From: Phycomyces nitens
Taxonomy: Eukaryota > Mucoromycota > Mucoromycetes > Mucorales > Phycomycetaceae
Length of the DNA stretch: 64,000 nucleotides
Reading direction: 5' to 3'
Assembly (NCBI GenBank): GCA_022702545.1
Contig: JAHRBC010000004.1
Coordinates: forward strand, 4,308,001 to 4,372,000
The position numbers and the translations under genes were made by a program. Position 1 is the first letter of the stretch. The number at the start of each line of letters is the position of its first letter. The notes beneath the pieces are model-generated. The model searched no databases, had not been told where the DNA came from, and was given only the letters and a program-made list of their open reading frames with translations. Positions 37,853 through 49,224 of this stretch are shown here, piece by piece.

Positions 37853-39067
37853 CACTCTGACCCAGAAATTCATCGTAAACCGACCAGAACCAAAATAATT
37901 TTATTACTTTTTGCTTTCTTTTGTATTTAAAAAGCACATTAACAAACCCTTCATTTTATCGGTCAAAAAAATAATGAAAAAGAACCGCATCTCTCGGTGA
38001 GTTTTCAGAGTCTCTTTGCAAGGACAGCAATTCCTCAGGAGTTAAAAGCATTATGGATACCCCACAAGCAACGATTAGAAGTATCATCAAGCATCAAAAA
38101 GAAACTGCTGAAACAGTGTCAAAGTCTAGGTTAGCGAGGCCTAAACCCATCGTTACTGATAATACAGTCCTCTGTTTTAATATGAGACGCCATCCTTTTG
38201 CGAGCTATGGATATCGCCAGTAAAACTTGGCACTTGGTGGTGCCATTGTATGTAGAACGATGGTTATCAACTATCTTTGGACAAATGTATTCACTCCTTA
38301 AAAACCAGTGTACAGACCAATACTGACAGCTGAGCAAAAGAAGAATCGGGTTCTTTGGGTAATAGCCAGGGCCAGTTTGACAGTTGAGGACTAGGGAAGA
38401 GTTATTTGGTCATATGTGTCGAGGTTTATGATAAAAGAAAATGATTCTGACCTGTCTGTGAATTGTGAACCTGGAAAACGCTTTTAGGATAGACATATGC
38501 TTCAAACCAAAAATTTGGAAAAGTCTCGGTAATAGTGTGGAGTTGCTTCTGGTAAAGAATTTGTGCCTTCAACTGTACCTAATGGCTCTGTCGATCAAGA
38601 CGTGGATGTCAACTGTTTGTCTCCGAAATTCAACCCCTGGTATCAAAATTTGAATGATAAAAATTATAACATCTTTAACTTCCAAGAAGATAGTGCCAGC
38701 TGTTATAGTGGCTCCTAGATGACACGGTGGAAAAATCAATGGCAAATCAAGCGGTTTGACCACTGGCCATCTCAAGGCCTGTGTTGCCAATGTGTGGGGG
38801 CAGATGGATCCTGAATTTGATCCAAGTCTTGGTGCAAGTATGCTTAATCGAATAAAGGCCGTAATTGCTGCTCGTAGTGGAAACACCCGATATTAAACAT
38901 CGCTTATTTTTTATTTTAAAAATATATACACTATCGACTAATGGAATATAAAGTCTTGAGACTTTAAACATTAAAAGATAAAGAGACATTTGTTAAAGAA
39001 GACAAGGTGTGTATTTTCAGGGTGCGAAAATGCTCTAATTTGCGATGACTTTTTTTTTCTGAGAGTG
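37853..39067 (+). mobile_element. Tc1/mariner-like element, copy 1 (dead)
   Basis: A 1215 bp element flanked by TA on both sides (37851-37852 and 39068-39069), the expected target duplication. Ends read CACTCTGACC... and ...CTGAGAGTG. Subterminal inverted words TTCATCG(T/C)AAA and TTTGCGATGA pair with each other. It encodes a decayed transposase, with pieces matching copy 2: MNLENAFRI(D/E)ICFKPK near 38465, FQEDSASCYSG near 38685, and a C-terminus ending RSGNTRY at 38896. Multiple stops. Confidence 0.85.
37990..38896 (+). pseudogene. Degenerate Tc1/mariner transposase (copy 1)
   Basis: Fragments in three frames align with the better copy at 55267-56340. Recognisable parts are the second-Asp neighbourhood (QEDSASCYSG, about 38683-38715) and the C-terminal tail (SLGASMLNRIKAVIAARSGNTRY to the stop). 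The Pro-Asp-Leu-Asn segment carrying the last Glu is lost by mutation or deletion. Not functional. Confidence 0.8.
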
Positions 39068-39069
39068 TA

Positions 39070-40559
39070 CTATAAAAAGTCGGATATTTTATCCTACTTT
39101 TCATAGTAGTAGTAGTAGTAAGAAGACTATACTGATTGATTTTTAAGTGAGAATAACCTTTGTATTTTATGAAGCATGTCTCCGCCTTTAGGAAAGAACA
39201 TGAATGTCAATTCACAATTCTAGATACGATCAGATCTCTGATTAGTTTTATTAAATTAATTACCAAACTCTAATCAACAATTCTTATATGTTTTTAATAG
39301 CCGTAATTTGTATACAGCTCAGCAAAAAGTAACGGCAATTCTACAAATAGCTCTCAAAATCGTAGACTTGGATATTGAATGACCCATTGTGTTTGACACA
39401 AATTCTGTAAGCTCTCAAAGCGTTGCTGTACGATTATTCTTCCTTTCATTGACTAGATTCCATCTATTATTCTCCTGTATACTTTTGAAATTCTTTTTCG
39501 CTTCTTATGAGTCTTTAGTACCTTTCCATCTTTTGATTGTATTGTAATTTTTTATATGTATGATAATCTTTTCAGAGACAGTTAAAGGCGACCCGTTCAT
39601 AAGAGTTCCACCGATAACAATTTCTCTTTTATAATCCAAAAACTCCCTCTATTTCTCAAATGTACTGTTGAGACATGGTATAATTTCAATGAGAAAAACA
39701 TTATAAAAATATAAAATAATGTAGTATTGACTCTTTATTTTATATAGTTTCAATTAATCACCATCATTACTAGTAAGATTCTATACACAAATTACGGATC
39801 TCTGATCTCTAGATACATTCTACAAATATTTCCAAAAAAAGGGTATTTATATATATAACTCATAATAATCCAAAGCAACTGATTTATTCTATTGATATTT
39901 CTTTTACAAATAACAAGCTTTTAGTTTATTACTTCGACCTTTTACATAATTATGGTACAGGACACCAAAATTTAGGATTTGTTTAGTTTATGGCTAGCTT
40001 ATAAGGAATCGTACCTATACAAAGTGAAAGAGCTTCAACATTTGATTCAATAAACACTATATGTGTATATATATAAATATATATTATAAATATTTAAATT
40101 CATTGCACAGAATAATTCTCTTTAGGCTTGTCCGTTTTGCTTCAAAGCTCTCTCGAATACCAATCTAAAGGTGCGGTAAATAGTATTTCAGTGGATATGT
40201 ACTGTTTATTTTTAGCTTTGAATGCTTTAGATATTATTATTTAAAGAAAAAAGTCTCTTAAGATGGCTACCTGAACCTTGAGACTATAATGTAGGCCATA
40301 TGGACTCCATTAAATATAAACCCTCTGTAAAGTATTCTATAATTCTGCTGTAATATATTAAGAGGTGCAAACTTTGTTTCTGTTGTGTGCAAAACAAGTT
40401 TTAATACACAGCCATTTCTGGAAATAGGGTATGCGATTAAGTAAGAACCATTTAATTCTTTAACCCAGTAGATTTTGAAACAGCTACATTTGCTCTCATT
40501 GGCCTATCAGATAATCTTATTCGTAACTCTTGGGCTGGCAACGGAACACAGAACAGATC
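39070..40559. other. AT-rich intergenic region left of the second gene block
   Basis: No gene seen. 39670-39705 (GAGACATGGTATAATTTC, then AATGAGAAAAA) resembles 6820-6866 in the spacer of the inverted duplication. AGT repeats lie at about 39106-39120 and TA runs at about 40060-40085. Confidence 0.45.
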
Positions 40560-40742
40560 TTAAGCATATTCTTTTTTCTCTTTAGCTTTCCTTACATTCT
40601 TTTCTGCTCTTGCGGGTAAAAAACCAATATTAAGCTTATTTTCAATCTCAATTTCTACCCAGGATTTGGCACCCCCAACGCGTAAAGGTGGTTGAGGTTG
40701 AGGTAGCAGGGAGTAAAGGGCAATAAGGATTCCTATGGTCAT
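40560..40742 (-). CDS. Possible small membrane protein or its last exon
   Basis: An ATG-initiated 60-codon frame with a hydrophobic start (MTIGILIALYSLLPQPQPP) and a strongly basic, Lys-rich C-terminus (ENKLNIGFLPARAEKN...). The frame stays open upstream of this ATG through a possible 3' splice site (TGCGCCCAG, about 40750), and open sequence beyond it would add HGIAFWG and FWF, forming a fuller membrane segment. It could therefore be the terminal exon of a small mitochondrial-type membrane subunit. No family recognised. Divergent from the arrestin gene. Confidence 0.4.
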   Translation of the reverse strand: MTIGILIALYSLLPQPQPPLRVGGAKSWVEIEIENKLNIGFLPARAEKNVRKAKEKKEYA

Positions 40743-40923
40743 AAACCAGCTGGGCGCAATAGATAAAAAAAATTAAACAGATAAAGCCATTCAAAATGCA
40801 AGTAAACAATCCCCAAAAAGCAATTCCATGGGCCTTGTATACAATATTACAAGTCTTAAAAACATAAAATAAACAATATTGGTTTTCCTTCTCTTTCTCC
40901 TTTTTCTTATTTTGGTACTCTCA

Positions 40924-42703
40924 ATGGCAAACTACAGCACTGAGCCTGAACAGCCAGACTCAAGACGCTCGTCTACTCTCAGTAATCTCTTGATACCAAG
41001 AACCAGGCACAGACAGTCGTCGTCTGTGTCTTCTCTCGTGGTGCCGGCTCAGTCGCATCGATACTCAAGGTCTACCGACCTGTCTACCAGTGCCCCATCC
41101 GCCAACCTTCAAAACGACATGGGTGATCAGACGGATGGATTGTCAATTGTGTTTGATGGAGGTAATCATGTGATCGTAAGACCTAACCGTATTGTCCGAG
41201 GTAAGCCACACAGAATAGATACGATAAGATTACAAAAGAAGTGACGTGAATGGATCAACAGGCAAAGTAATCCTTCATACCTCTGATCGTCTGTATGCCA
41301 CAAGGATTCGGATAAAGGTAACGGCCGATTGACTATGGACCTGAGTTCATAATTGTCATAGTTTAGGGCTGAAGAAGTTGCAACCGTACGAGTGGATGAG
41401 GCAAAGGAAAAGGAATACATGATCCACAAGAACACCACTACTTTCTTTGAGGTTGACTGGAAGCTGTGGGGAATCGAGACTAGTGGTAAAGGGCAAGATT
41501 GGAAGGTTTGGCTTAATATGATGAATAACTGGATCTTTAGTTATTCTTCAGTCTGGGTGGGATGAAATTGAGCCTGGACATTATATGTTTCCGTTTGCCC
41601 TCAAAGTAAGTATCTATCCCACCGCGTTGGAAACTATTGCCATGCTCACAAGTCTTCCAAGTTCCCCAACGTCAACTTCCCTCCTTCCATGGACGAACCG
41701 GCTGGCTTTTGGGTTCGTTTCATATGGACAGCACAGTTGGATGGTCCGGGTCTTCAATCGGGTATAAAGAGTAGGGAATACAATACGCCTTACCGTCCCA
41801 TCCTCGTATCTCCACCAGGTAAACACAACCCAGTCTATATGCTTACTATACTGATGGCCAGTTAGACAAGGAATGGATCTACAGGACAACCCTGATGAGA
41901 GACAAGAAACAGGCAATGTGTGAAGTCCAGGCCAAAATAGTTCGCCAAGCATTCTGTCCAGGTAAATCGTAGATGAAGAGTATCAGGGTGGGCCTAATAC
42001 TTTACCAGACGAACCGTTCTCTATGAATCTCCACATCACCACATTACACTCTGACGCAAAGATCACTGCACTGCACTACAAGTTCCGTAAACACCACCAT
42101 GGTAAACTGATGCTTTCTTCAGGAACTGCTTTCCAGCAGAATACAAAGATTGTCATGCAGGGAACCATTGCTATAACCAGTAATAGCCCGGCAAGTATAA
42201 CAGAGGATGTCTTCTTTTCAGTACCTACTCGCCTGGTGTCGCCTTCGTTTGCCAGTCGACACACACGGGTGCACTATGATATCCTGATTGCAGTAACTGT
42301 TGACTACGGAGGTTTGTTCAAGGTCGTACACAACGCCGACTTCGCTATCCCAATCGTAATTGCCAACCTGCCAAATGACCAGCTCCTGAGAATCAATGAA
42401 CTGATGGCTGTCAAGTCTTACAATGATTCCCTTGAATCGCCTATATTTTTTGACCCAGAGCTTGAAGAGCCACCTGTCTACAATAGAACCAACAATGGTC
42501 CTCTGTCGCCGTATATGTTGGGAACACCTCAAAATGAAGAACCTCCAAATTACTTTAGTATCACAACCCTGCCTCAAGTAGAGATACCAAATGAACGCAA
42601 AGAGAGAACGGTCTACACAACACGGTATTCTTATGGAGCTTACGAGGCCACAGATTTACCCGATGCAACAATACTTCCTGGTGTTTTTGATGACGGGTGG
42701 TGA
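40924..42703 (+). CDS. Arrestin-domain adaptor (ART/alpha-arrestin) with two PPxY motifs
   Basis: Alpha-arrestins recruit the Rsp5/NEDD4 ubiquitin ligase to plasma-membrane cargo. Seven exons: 40924-41200, 41262-41317, 41362-41505, 41552-41605, 41653-41818, 41866-41961 and 42009-42703, giving 495 aa. Acceptors were chosen to keep the arrestin frame: TCATAG before TTTAGGGCTGAA, TTCTTCAG before TCTGGG, and CAGTTAG before ACAAGG. The Ser-rich N-terminal tail is followed by the arrestin N domain (IRIKFRAEEVATVRV; EIEPGHYMFPFALK; PAGFWVRFIWTAQLDGPG) and the C domain from about 270 (MNLHITTLHS; VHYDILIAVTVDY). PPVY (419-422) and PPNY (443-446) sit in the C-terminal tail and fit WW-domain ligands. 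The cargo is unknown; the four transporter genes nearby make OPT proteins a candidate only by context. Confidence 0.88.
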
Positions 42704-42800
42704 TTCAAAGATCTTCATTTTTACGTTAAGAACACAGAACAGAAATATCCACCATGTATATCTTGTAAATTAGATTCATTAAATGAATATTTATATCTCT

Positions 42801-43970
42801 TTATCTTATTAAATCATATCCCAAAGACCCTATAAACTCCAAGAGAATCCCATTGAGAATTTGAGGTTGGACTAACATGGGATTATGGCCCACATCTTTG
42901 ATTACATGCAATTTACTATTGGCAATCAATTGATGAATATCTTTTGCATCCTGACAGGGCACAACCTTGTCTTGGTCGCACCCAACCAATAATACAGGGA
43001 AGCTAATGGACGAGTACTCCTCCAGTGGAAACGACGCATTATACGTGAACCGTCGATAGACTGCAGTCTTGCTCTTTATATTCCACTCCAATTGCCTATT
43101 GTGCTTGTCAATCAAAAGAGTATTTCAAATGAATATACACTCACTTTTCTCGCTCTGTATCAGTAGCTTCTGCACCCAAGAAGCGCTCGACACTTTTACT
43201 ATACAGGCACTTTTTGCGATCTCCCATACGGAATCCATCTACAAGCCAATCTGGGATCCAGCCGATCATTCTTTGGGCTTTTATTTCCTTTTCACTCAGG
43301 CCCTTTTTGGGGCAGATGAGACACATGCCTTGGATACGATCCTCTAGGGTAGGTTCAATTCCAAGGCGAGTTGCAACCGAACAACCGTACGAATGACCCA
43401 CAAGTACCAGACGTCCATCAGGATAATGTTTGGTCAATAAGGCCAGTACATCCTTTGCTAGTGAATCGGTTTTATAATCAGACCAGCTTTGGCATGGTTG
43501 TAGCAAATGGTTAGTTGCGAGTATGATACCATAATTGACCAGAACTTACCTTGATGACACTTCACTGGAACCGCAGCCCAAAAGGTCGACTGCCAATACG
43601 TTGGCATAGGATGAAAAGTATTCTAGCTGGGGTTCCCATTGAGATACCTGGCCACCCAGACCGTGAATAAATAGGATAACAAGAGAACTGTTGGGATTCT
43701 CGATATATACATGATGGAGTTGATGATCTCGGACAACGGACAGTTGTGAATGAGATTTCATCCATAATGATAATGCTGTATGTTACATGTAAGAAATGCC
43801 TTTGGGAATCATCGACCTAGCTTACTTTTTTGGCCGAGGATTCTCTCCAATTCAAGCTCACTAGAATGGCGAGCATAGATGCGCATCCACATGTAGCCTA
43901 GCCATTGAGACTTGTAACGTTTATTAATCAAATAAGAAATCACAATGATTGGTATCAAGACAGTTTCCAT
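42801..43970 (-). CDS. Alpha/beta-hydrolase fold protein
   Basis: Four exons on the minus strand: 43826-43970, 43550-43775, 43145-43486 and 42801-43095, giving 335 aa. An N-terminal hydrophobic stretch (METVLIPIIVISYLI) looks like a membrane anchor. The hydrolase core shows the oxyanion-hole HGLGG (86-90), nucleophile elbow GHSYG (Ser156), the acid in VGCDQDKVVP (Asp280) and the catalytic His in DVGHNP (His308), so the triad is complete. The layout resembles ABHD8-like hydrolases. Substrate unknown; a lipid esterase or thioesterase role would be typical but is not shown. It is convergent with the arrestin gene, with the stops 97 bp apart. Confidence 0.9.
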
Positions 43971-44047
43971 TTTGAAACAAAACAACAAATTATACACACA
44001 CAAAATTGTGAGATTGTGTCTGTTCGGTTATAAAGCATAGTATTAAA

Positions 44048-44095
44048 ATGTGTGCGTGCGTGAGCGTGTGTGTGTTTGTTTGTGTGTGCGTGTGT
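44048..44095. repeat. GT-rich microsatellite
   Basis: Imperfect TG/CG/TT-interrupted dinucleotide tract between the hydrolase start and the PROPPIN stop. Open frames through it are low-complexity artefacts. Confidence 0.85.
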
Positions 44096-44174
44096 AACGA
44101 ATTATTCACCAAAGAATATATATGCTTTCTTTGTCCTTTGGATGTTCTGGCTTTATCAAGTAATAAGATGATTA

Positions 44175-45701
44175 TCATTCAGGTTTTAAGAATCGTTCAT
44201 AGGTGTCTCGAGTGCATTCACCACCTTTCCGTGGATCAAAGTAGAACTTGTAGCAGCTTCCATCGGCACAAATGGCTAATTACAATAGGTGTAAGCAATG
44301 CATATATATATAAAGACAGGCTTTTTTTTTGGTAGACTCACCGAGAATAGTGTTCTTCTGATCTCCAAATGCTACTATACACCGACTCTCTGTGACTATC
44401 TTTGCATGGGCAAAGCTCCATTCACTACTAAAGTACTTTGGAAGGAGATCCTTCATGAAACTTAGACTGCTTCCTCGATTGCCAGAGTGAGTTAGGCCAA
44501 AATGAGAAGGTGATTGGGAAGGGTTGACGACAACCTCGCCATAGGTAGGCCCGCGTGGTCTGTGGTCGCACATTGTCACAACCGAGGAATCGAGGTTAAA
44601 GACGTGAATGGTGCCCTTGTCTGAAGATACACATAGACGAGTAGATTCCTGGTTGAATGCAATAGAAAAGATCTCTGCACGATCCATGCCTCGCCGAAGT
44701 TCATTCAAAAGGGTTGCTGTAGCAGTGTTAAAGACTCGAATAAGGGTGCCCTTGTCGCTAGCCGTAGCACATTTGGTGCCATCGTGATTGAGAGCTATAC
44801 AGCTTAATTTGCCAGAATGTGCTGGGATCAGACTAACATTGACGGTCTGTCGAGATGTTACGGCAGCAACGGCAGCGGCAGTGGTTGGTGTGATGGGGGG
44901 CTCACCAGAGACAGGACGGTAGGGTTCGTCTGTAGACATTGGACGGCTGAACTCGAGTGAGTCGAGATCGATGATCTTGAGATGCCCTCTCTGTTGGCCG
45001 GGAATCACCAGGACTGCGTGGTGCTGAGAGGCAGATACGGCAGCCAAGCCTATTGCAAAGAAGTATTAATAAGCCTAAAGAGGTTGAACTAACTATTACC
45101 CTTTTCATTGTCGGCGGTTTCAAACGTATGCAGGAGTTGAGGATGAATACTGAAATGATAAACAAACACCTTGTTGGCCAGGACGACTGTCAATCTATTG
45201 CAAAAAGAGGGGAACATGCCTGAGTATGAAAAAGGGAAGCCCAGGACAACTCAGCATTCAAGCAAAAAGAAAAATAGAAGAAGAACAATCGTCAACCCAA
45301 ACTTCACCTTTCTCTTCGCAGTTTTGCATTCTTGACTTCGCTCTTGTACTCTAGCTCGACCACCGGCTTGCCCTTGATGCTGTCCCAGATTACGACCTTG
45401 TTGGGGGGATAACGAGGGTTTCGCCCTCCTCCAACCAGTGCAAGGTAATTCGTCCGATATAGCATCTCAACCAACGCAACCCCGCCATCGCCTGTCTCTG
45501 TATTCTTCTTTATCAGTTAAAAAGCCCAATAGGCAAATCGGCTGGCTCACCATTGCGGGCCTGTTCAATAAGAGGATCGCAGTTGTAGACACGGAAACCC
45601 TTGTCGAGACCAATCGCAAAACAGCCAAAGTCTTGGTTAAATCCAGCGTAGAGAAGACCAGGTGCGTCATGAGGACTAGAGGATGTGCGTGTCAAGTTCA
45701 T
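44175..45701 (-). CDS. PROPPIN beta-propeller, WIPI3/WDR45B (Hsv2) type
   Basis: Phosphoinositide-binding seven-bladed propeller acting in autophagy and endosomal membrane trafficking. Five exons on the minus strand: 45551-45701, 45308-45497, 45100-45194, 44342-45049 and 44175-44275, giving 414 aa. Diagnostic features are [19 protein letters not shown] near the start, [36 protein letters not shown], and the lipid-binding LRRG (263-266; FRRG in Atg18). [12 protein letters not shown] and the C-terminal [14 protein letters not shown] also match WIPI3/WDR45B. Relative to the human protein there is a Pro/Thr/Ala-rich insertion at about 179-217, in the loop before the FRRG-bearing blades. The LRRG and overall pattern place it with WIPI3/4 rather than Atg18. 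Confidence 0.93.
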
Positions 45702-45863
45702 TGCAACTTGAGAAAAAGTGGAGTAGAATAGAAGAGAAAGAGGCTCCTATGCGTAGTCCTTTTTTTTTCTTGGTCACGCAACAGAGCCCAACAAGAGACG
45801 AGTCACTGCACATGATGGGACTTATTTTACACGCAAGTGATTGTTTTTATTAATGGATTACGT

Positions 45864-47543
45864 TTACTCTTCTTCTTCTTCTTCTTCTTGATCGATTTCA
45901 TATTCCATTGCAACATCCCAGCGAGAGCCTGGTGCACGGGCACTGATATATTTAACAAATCGCAGCACCCCTTCATCTCTAAGTACAAGTCCCAGCTCAT
46001 TCCAGCCAGCTGGCATAGTCAGCAAGGCCCCATCGTCATCTGCTGATGCCTTGTAGATTGCAGGATCATCCTGTCCCTCATGAGGTGCCATGTAGCACTC
46101 ATATCCTCCATATTCACCACTCTCCCAATCTTCTGCTGCTGATTTGGTGGGACAGGTAGCCAAACAGAGGGTAAGATCCAACACACTTTTGGAGTGTGCT
46201 GTTGCGAGAGTGTAATCATGCCCAGGGCGGAATCGGCGGGTCATTCCTCTGTAACCAATTGGCACCAATTGGCTCACCGCTGCCACCCATCGTCGGAAGG
46301 CTCCACTTTCTAGCCTGGATTGCAGCCCTCCCAGGTTAGCTTTGGATGTCGACCGGAGGAACCGTTGGCGGACAGGGGGTCCATTTGCTATCCAGTCTTT
46401 GTGGATCCCAGAGCCATGAGGTGCCATCTTGGTGGCCGTAAAGCCGTCCTGTTGATCTTGATCTAGGCAATCGTTCTTGAGAGATTCTGCAAAATCTGGG
46501 CGCAGAATATCCTTGAGCTGTACTGCAGAGGTTTCCATAAACCTTTCCGAGATTTGACCGAGGCATTTTGTTTCTAGATAGATTGGGTTCATCCACTCCG
46601 ATAGCACCTTAAGATCCTCTTGGTCCAACAAACATTGTTCGTCAAGAGGTTCTTTATATGATTCAAAAGCTTCTTCTACTTCTTCAGCCTAGATCCATAA
46701 TAGTTAGTATCTTTTGTAGTCTAGGGTCCCAAGACTTACCTCGAGCATCTCGAGAGAAGACTTTTCGGCTGTTGTTTTGGGCTCATAGCCATCTTCGCCT
46801 GGCTGTGGTACATGAAACCAGCCTTGGATACTCAGTCTAGATTTATTCTGTCCCACAACCTCTTCAACAGAATGAAACGAGTACCCTGGAAGAACAGTAA
46901 ACATTGCAAACTGATTCCATTTGGGTGGTAATGAGACAGTGGGCTCGATTGCAGGTGTACCCTTTGATACGACTGGATAGAGCTCAAGTGCACCTCCCCA
47001 TGCTGGATCCCATGCTTCGTCTGGGTTGGGCATGTACAAGATAAAGGACACTCGCCGTGTTCCAATCACATCATCATGATTGAGAAGATGACAGCCACTG
47101 TTGTAGGTATTTATCGACATGTCAAACTTGCTTGGCGAGAGAGGGCCACAGCCAGTAATATGGGATACAAATGAACGGAATTCATCGGAATAGATGGCGT
47201 TTCTTAATTCAAAAAGATGTTTGAGCCTACTTCTTTCTTCTGAGGCCAGTCCGTCCATATTGACCAGATCCCCGGTTTGATTGACTTTGTAAATGTCTGT
47301 TTCTTTGAGAGTGAACCGTAGATTGGTACCAATCTCTTTGTATATTTTACGTAGCAATTCATCATTCACTAGCCTCTCGATGGCACAATGCTGGTAGGGC
47401 CTTGATTCTTGGCATGCTTTCTGGAGTCGGTCACGGCTCTGAGGATCCAAGAGTCCTTTGTGAAACACCTCTTGGACTGTCTTAATCTTTTTTTCTGCGG
47501 GTTCCTGGGTGGCTTCTGCCTTGCGCTTTGTGAGAACAGTCAT
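45864..47543 (-). CDS. ofd1: Tpa1/Ofd1-family 2-oxoglutarate Fe(II) dioxygenase
   Basis: Prolyl hydroxylase of the OGFOD1/Tpa1/Ofd1 family, which modifies ribosomal protein uS12 and, in fission yeast, controls sterol/oxygen-responsive Sre1N. Two exons on the minus strand: 46740-47543 and 45864-46688, giving 542 aa. The N-terminal catalytic jelly-roll has the iron ligands H156-x-D158 (NHDDVIGTRRVSF) and H224 (YSFHSVEEV), and the 2OG-binding Arg236 (KSRLSIQGWF). A second, degenerate jelly-roll domain follows the intron (about 370-530), as in Tpa1. The C-terminus is a Glu run. The start was chosen at ATG 47543; further upstream codons lack an ATG. Its stop is 163 bp from the PROPPIN start on the same strand. 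Confidence 0.94.
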
Positions 47544-47997
47544 GGTAGATGAGGATATAGAGACAAGTGTGGACAAGAGGAATAAGAAATAAAAGGGGGG
47601 ATCTTTTATTGATTTTTATTTTGATGTCTATAAAACTACCAGATTTAGACTATGCAAAAAAATCAGGTTACTTTTTCATGTTATTTTCATTCTGAGCTTT
47701 GCGCTCCAGCAATTGGTTTCAAATTTGAAAGGAAGAATGGATATTTATTTTTGCAGAATCCAACCATTAGGCTTTTTTCAAAATGTCTACTAGAAGACAT
47801 ATTCTTTAATGGACCGAGAATAAAGAGATTAAAGCTTATAATGCATTTATAAACTATAAAAATCAGTCAAAAAAAGACACCAAGGGTTTAAAAAACATGT
47901 CAAATGAATAACCAAGTCACTTTGGTGATCAACTTCCTTTTCTTTTTCATTCATAACCAAATAAAAAGAGAGAAAGAGAAAGAGAGAGAGAGAAATA
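47544..47997. promoter_or_regulatory. Divergent intergenic region between Ofd1 and REX1B-like genes
   Basis: The 454 bp are shared by two divergent promoters. It contains an A/G-rich tract directly before the REX1B-like ATG (about 47970-47995) but no recognised binding site or clear TATA. Confidence 0.4.
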
Positions 47998-48606
47998 ATG
48001 GCAGATCAAGACGCACTTATCCTCAAGGGTCTCCAATCCCTTTCAAAGGCCCAAGACACTCGCATGGAGTTGTACAAGGAGTTTGACGAGTAAATACCTA
48101 GAAATTACCCATTCCATCTTTACTGATGGGATAATGGCAGTGCGTACAAGGATTACCTAGTTGATGCATGTCCTCCTGAACAATACCATTCAATCTGCAA
48201 AATCGTCACAGAGGGTTTCCAAGAAGTCTCATTAGATGTCCAGGCAATCGAACGCGCCATGTTGGACACATTTCACCGTAAAGATATTGCAACCATGATT
48301 CGTCGTCTTCAAGAAGCCGAAAAAGAGAAACTTCGTGAGGTAATAAATAATAAGAAAAGGCCAGAATTACTCAGTGTCTAATAACTCGTTTTTATATCAT
48401 CATCATCGCATTTATCCAATGGACCCATAAAGACTGCTACTCTTCAGATCCTTTCAATCGAGGCACGCAAGGGTGACAAGGATTACGATGCTACGATTGA
48501 AGAAAAGAGATCTTTGTTGAGACAGATCCAAGCCAATATCCAAGACATTTGGGATGAAATCCGTCAAGAGATTACAGATCTATCCTTCCAACTCCCAGGC
48601 CATTAA
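47998..48606 (+). CDS. REX1B-domain family protein
   Basis: Small, mostly alpha-helical protein resembling the eukaryotic required-for-excision 1-B family (human REX1BD, Chlamydomonas REX1-B, linked there to DNA repair). Three exons: 47998-48089, 48141-48339 and 48448-48606, giving 149 aa. Support is the family pattern: an N-terminal LYKEFDDAYKDYLVD helix, HSICKIVTEGFQEVSLDVQ, IATMIRRLQEAEKEKL, and a C-terminal coiled coil ending LRQIQANIQDIWDEIRQEI. The second intron is the longest in the gene (108 nt). It could be another short coiled-coil protein of the same shape, so the functional label is moderate. Confidence 0.75.
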
Positions 48607-48827
48607 AATGTATCATTCCTCTAAACACAAATATTGAAATAATAAAGAAAAAAGTAATCCATGTATCGGTCATTTGAACCACCATTTGCAAGACACCATA
48701 TTCTTCATCTTTTGTCCTTTTTTTTTAACGCTGGTCGAGATTGTCTTTGGGATTCCATTTTTTTATACATTTTTGTCAATTTCTTGCAAGTAAAATAAGT
48801 CTATAGATGCGTCTTTTCGTATTTTGC

Positions 48828-49224
48828 TTAAACGCCGGAACCACGCATGCTCTCGAGGCGGTTGACAATGAAAAGACTGGTGTCGAGGAAACGCTCGACG
48901 CAGTTGGCCAAACAAGTCTCCTCACTACGGTCCATCTTGTTGTTGACCTTGAAGATGCACTTATCCTATGATACCAAATATCTACATGTTAGATTTCATT
49001 CTTGACGCGTCTCTTTTCATTCCGTATTACCCAACAAGTATCGGCCAAGGTGTGGACGGTTTCTTGAATTTCAGCTCTAGCCTTTTCGACTTGGATGAAC
49101 TATTGGTAACAGGATTAGTTGGAATTTTAAAAAAAGAGTTCTTTGGGATCGTTTGGCAGCCAAGGTACTTTACCTGGGCAAGTTCGCGCTGGTCGCTTTC
49201 TGTCAATTGAGCCTGCTGAGACAT
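48828..49224 (-). CDS. tim8: Mitochondrial intermembrane-space chaperone Tim8
   Basis: Small Tim protein that pairs with Tim13 and guides membrane proteins across the mitochondrial intermembrane space. Three exons on the minus strand: 49174-49224, 49031-49099 and 48828-48965, giving 85 aa, the usual size. The twin CX3C motif is intact: C39-WDK-C43 and C58-LAN-C62, separated by 14 residues. The C-terminal helix [17 protein letters not shown] is typical of Tim8. Tiny first exons are common for this family in fungi. It is convergent with the REX1B-like gene, with stops about 220 bp apart. Confidence 0.94.

Noticed and set aside
37572..39070. The downstream Tc1 element as a truncation of OPT2
   Set aside because: OPT2 ends with the same DYCCADC tail as its paralogues, and the element starts 137 bp after the stop, so the gene is intact.
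44048..44335. Plus-strand frame of 95 codons starting in Val/Cys repeats
   Set aside because: Driven by the GT microsatellite and antisense to the PROPPIN last exon.
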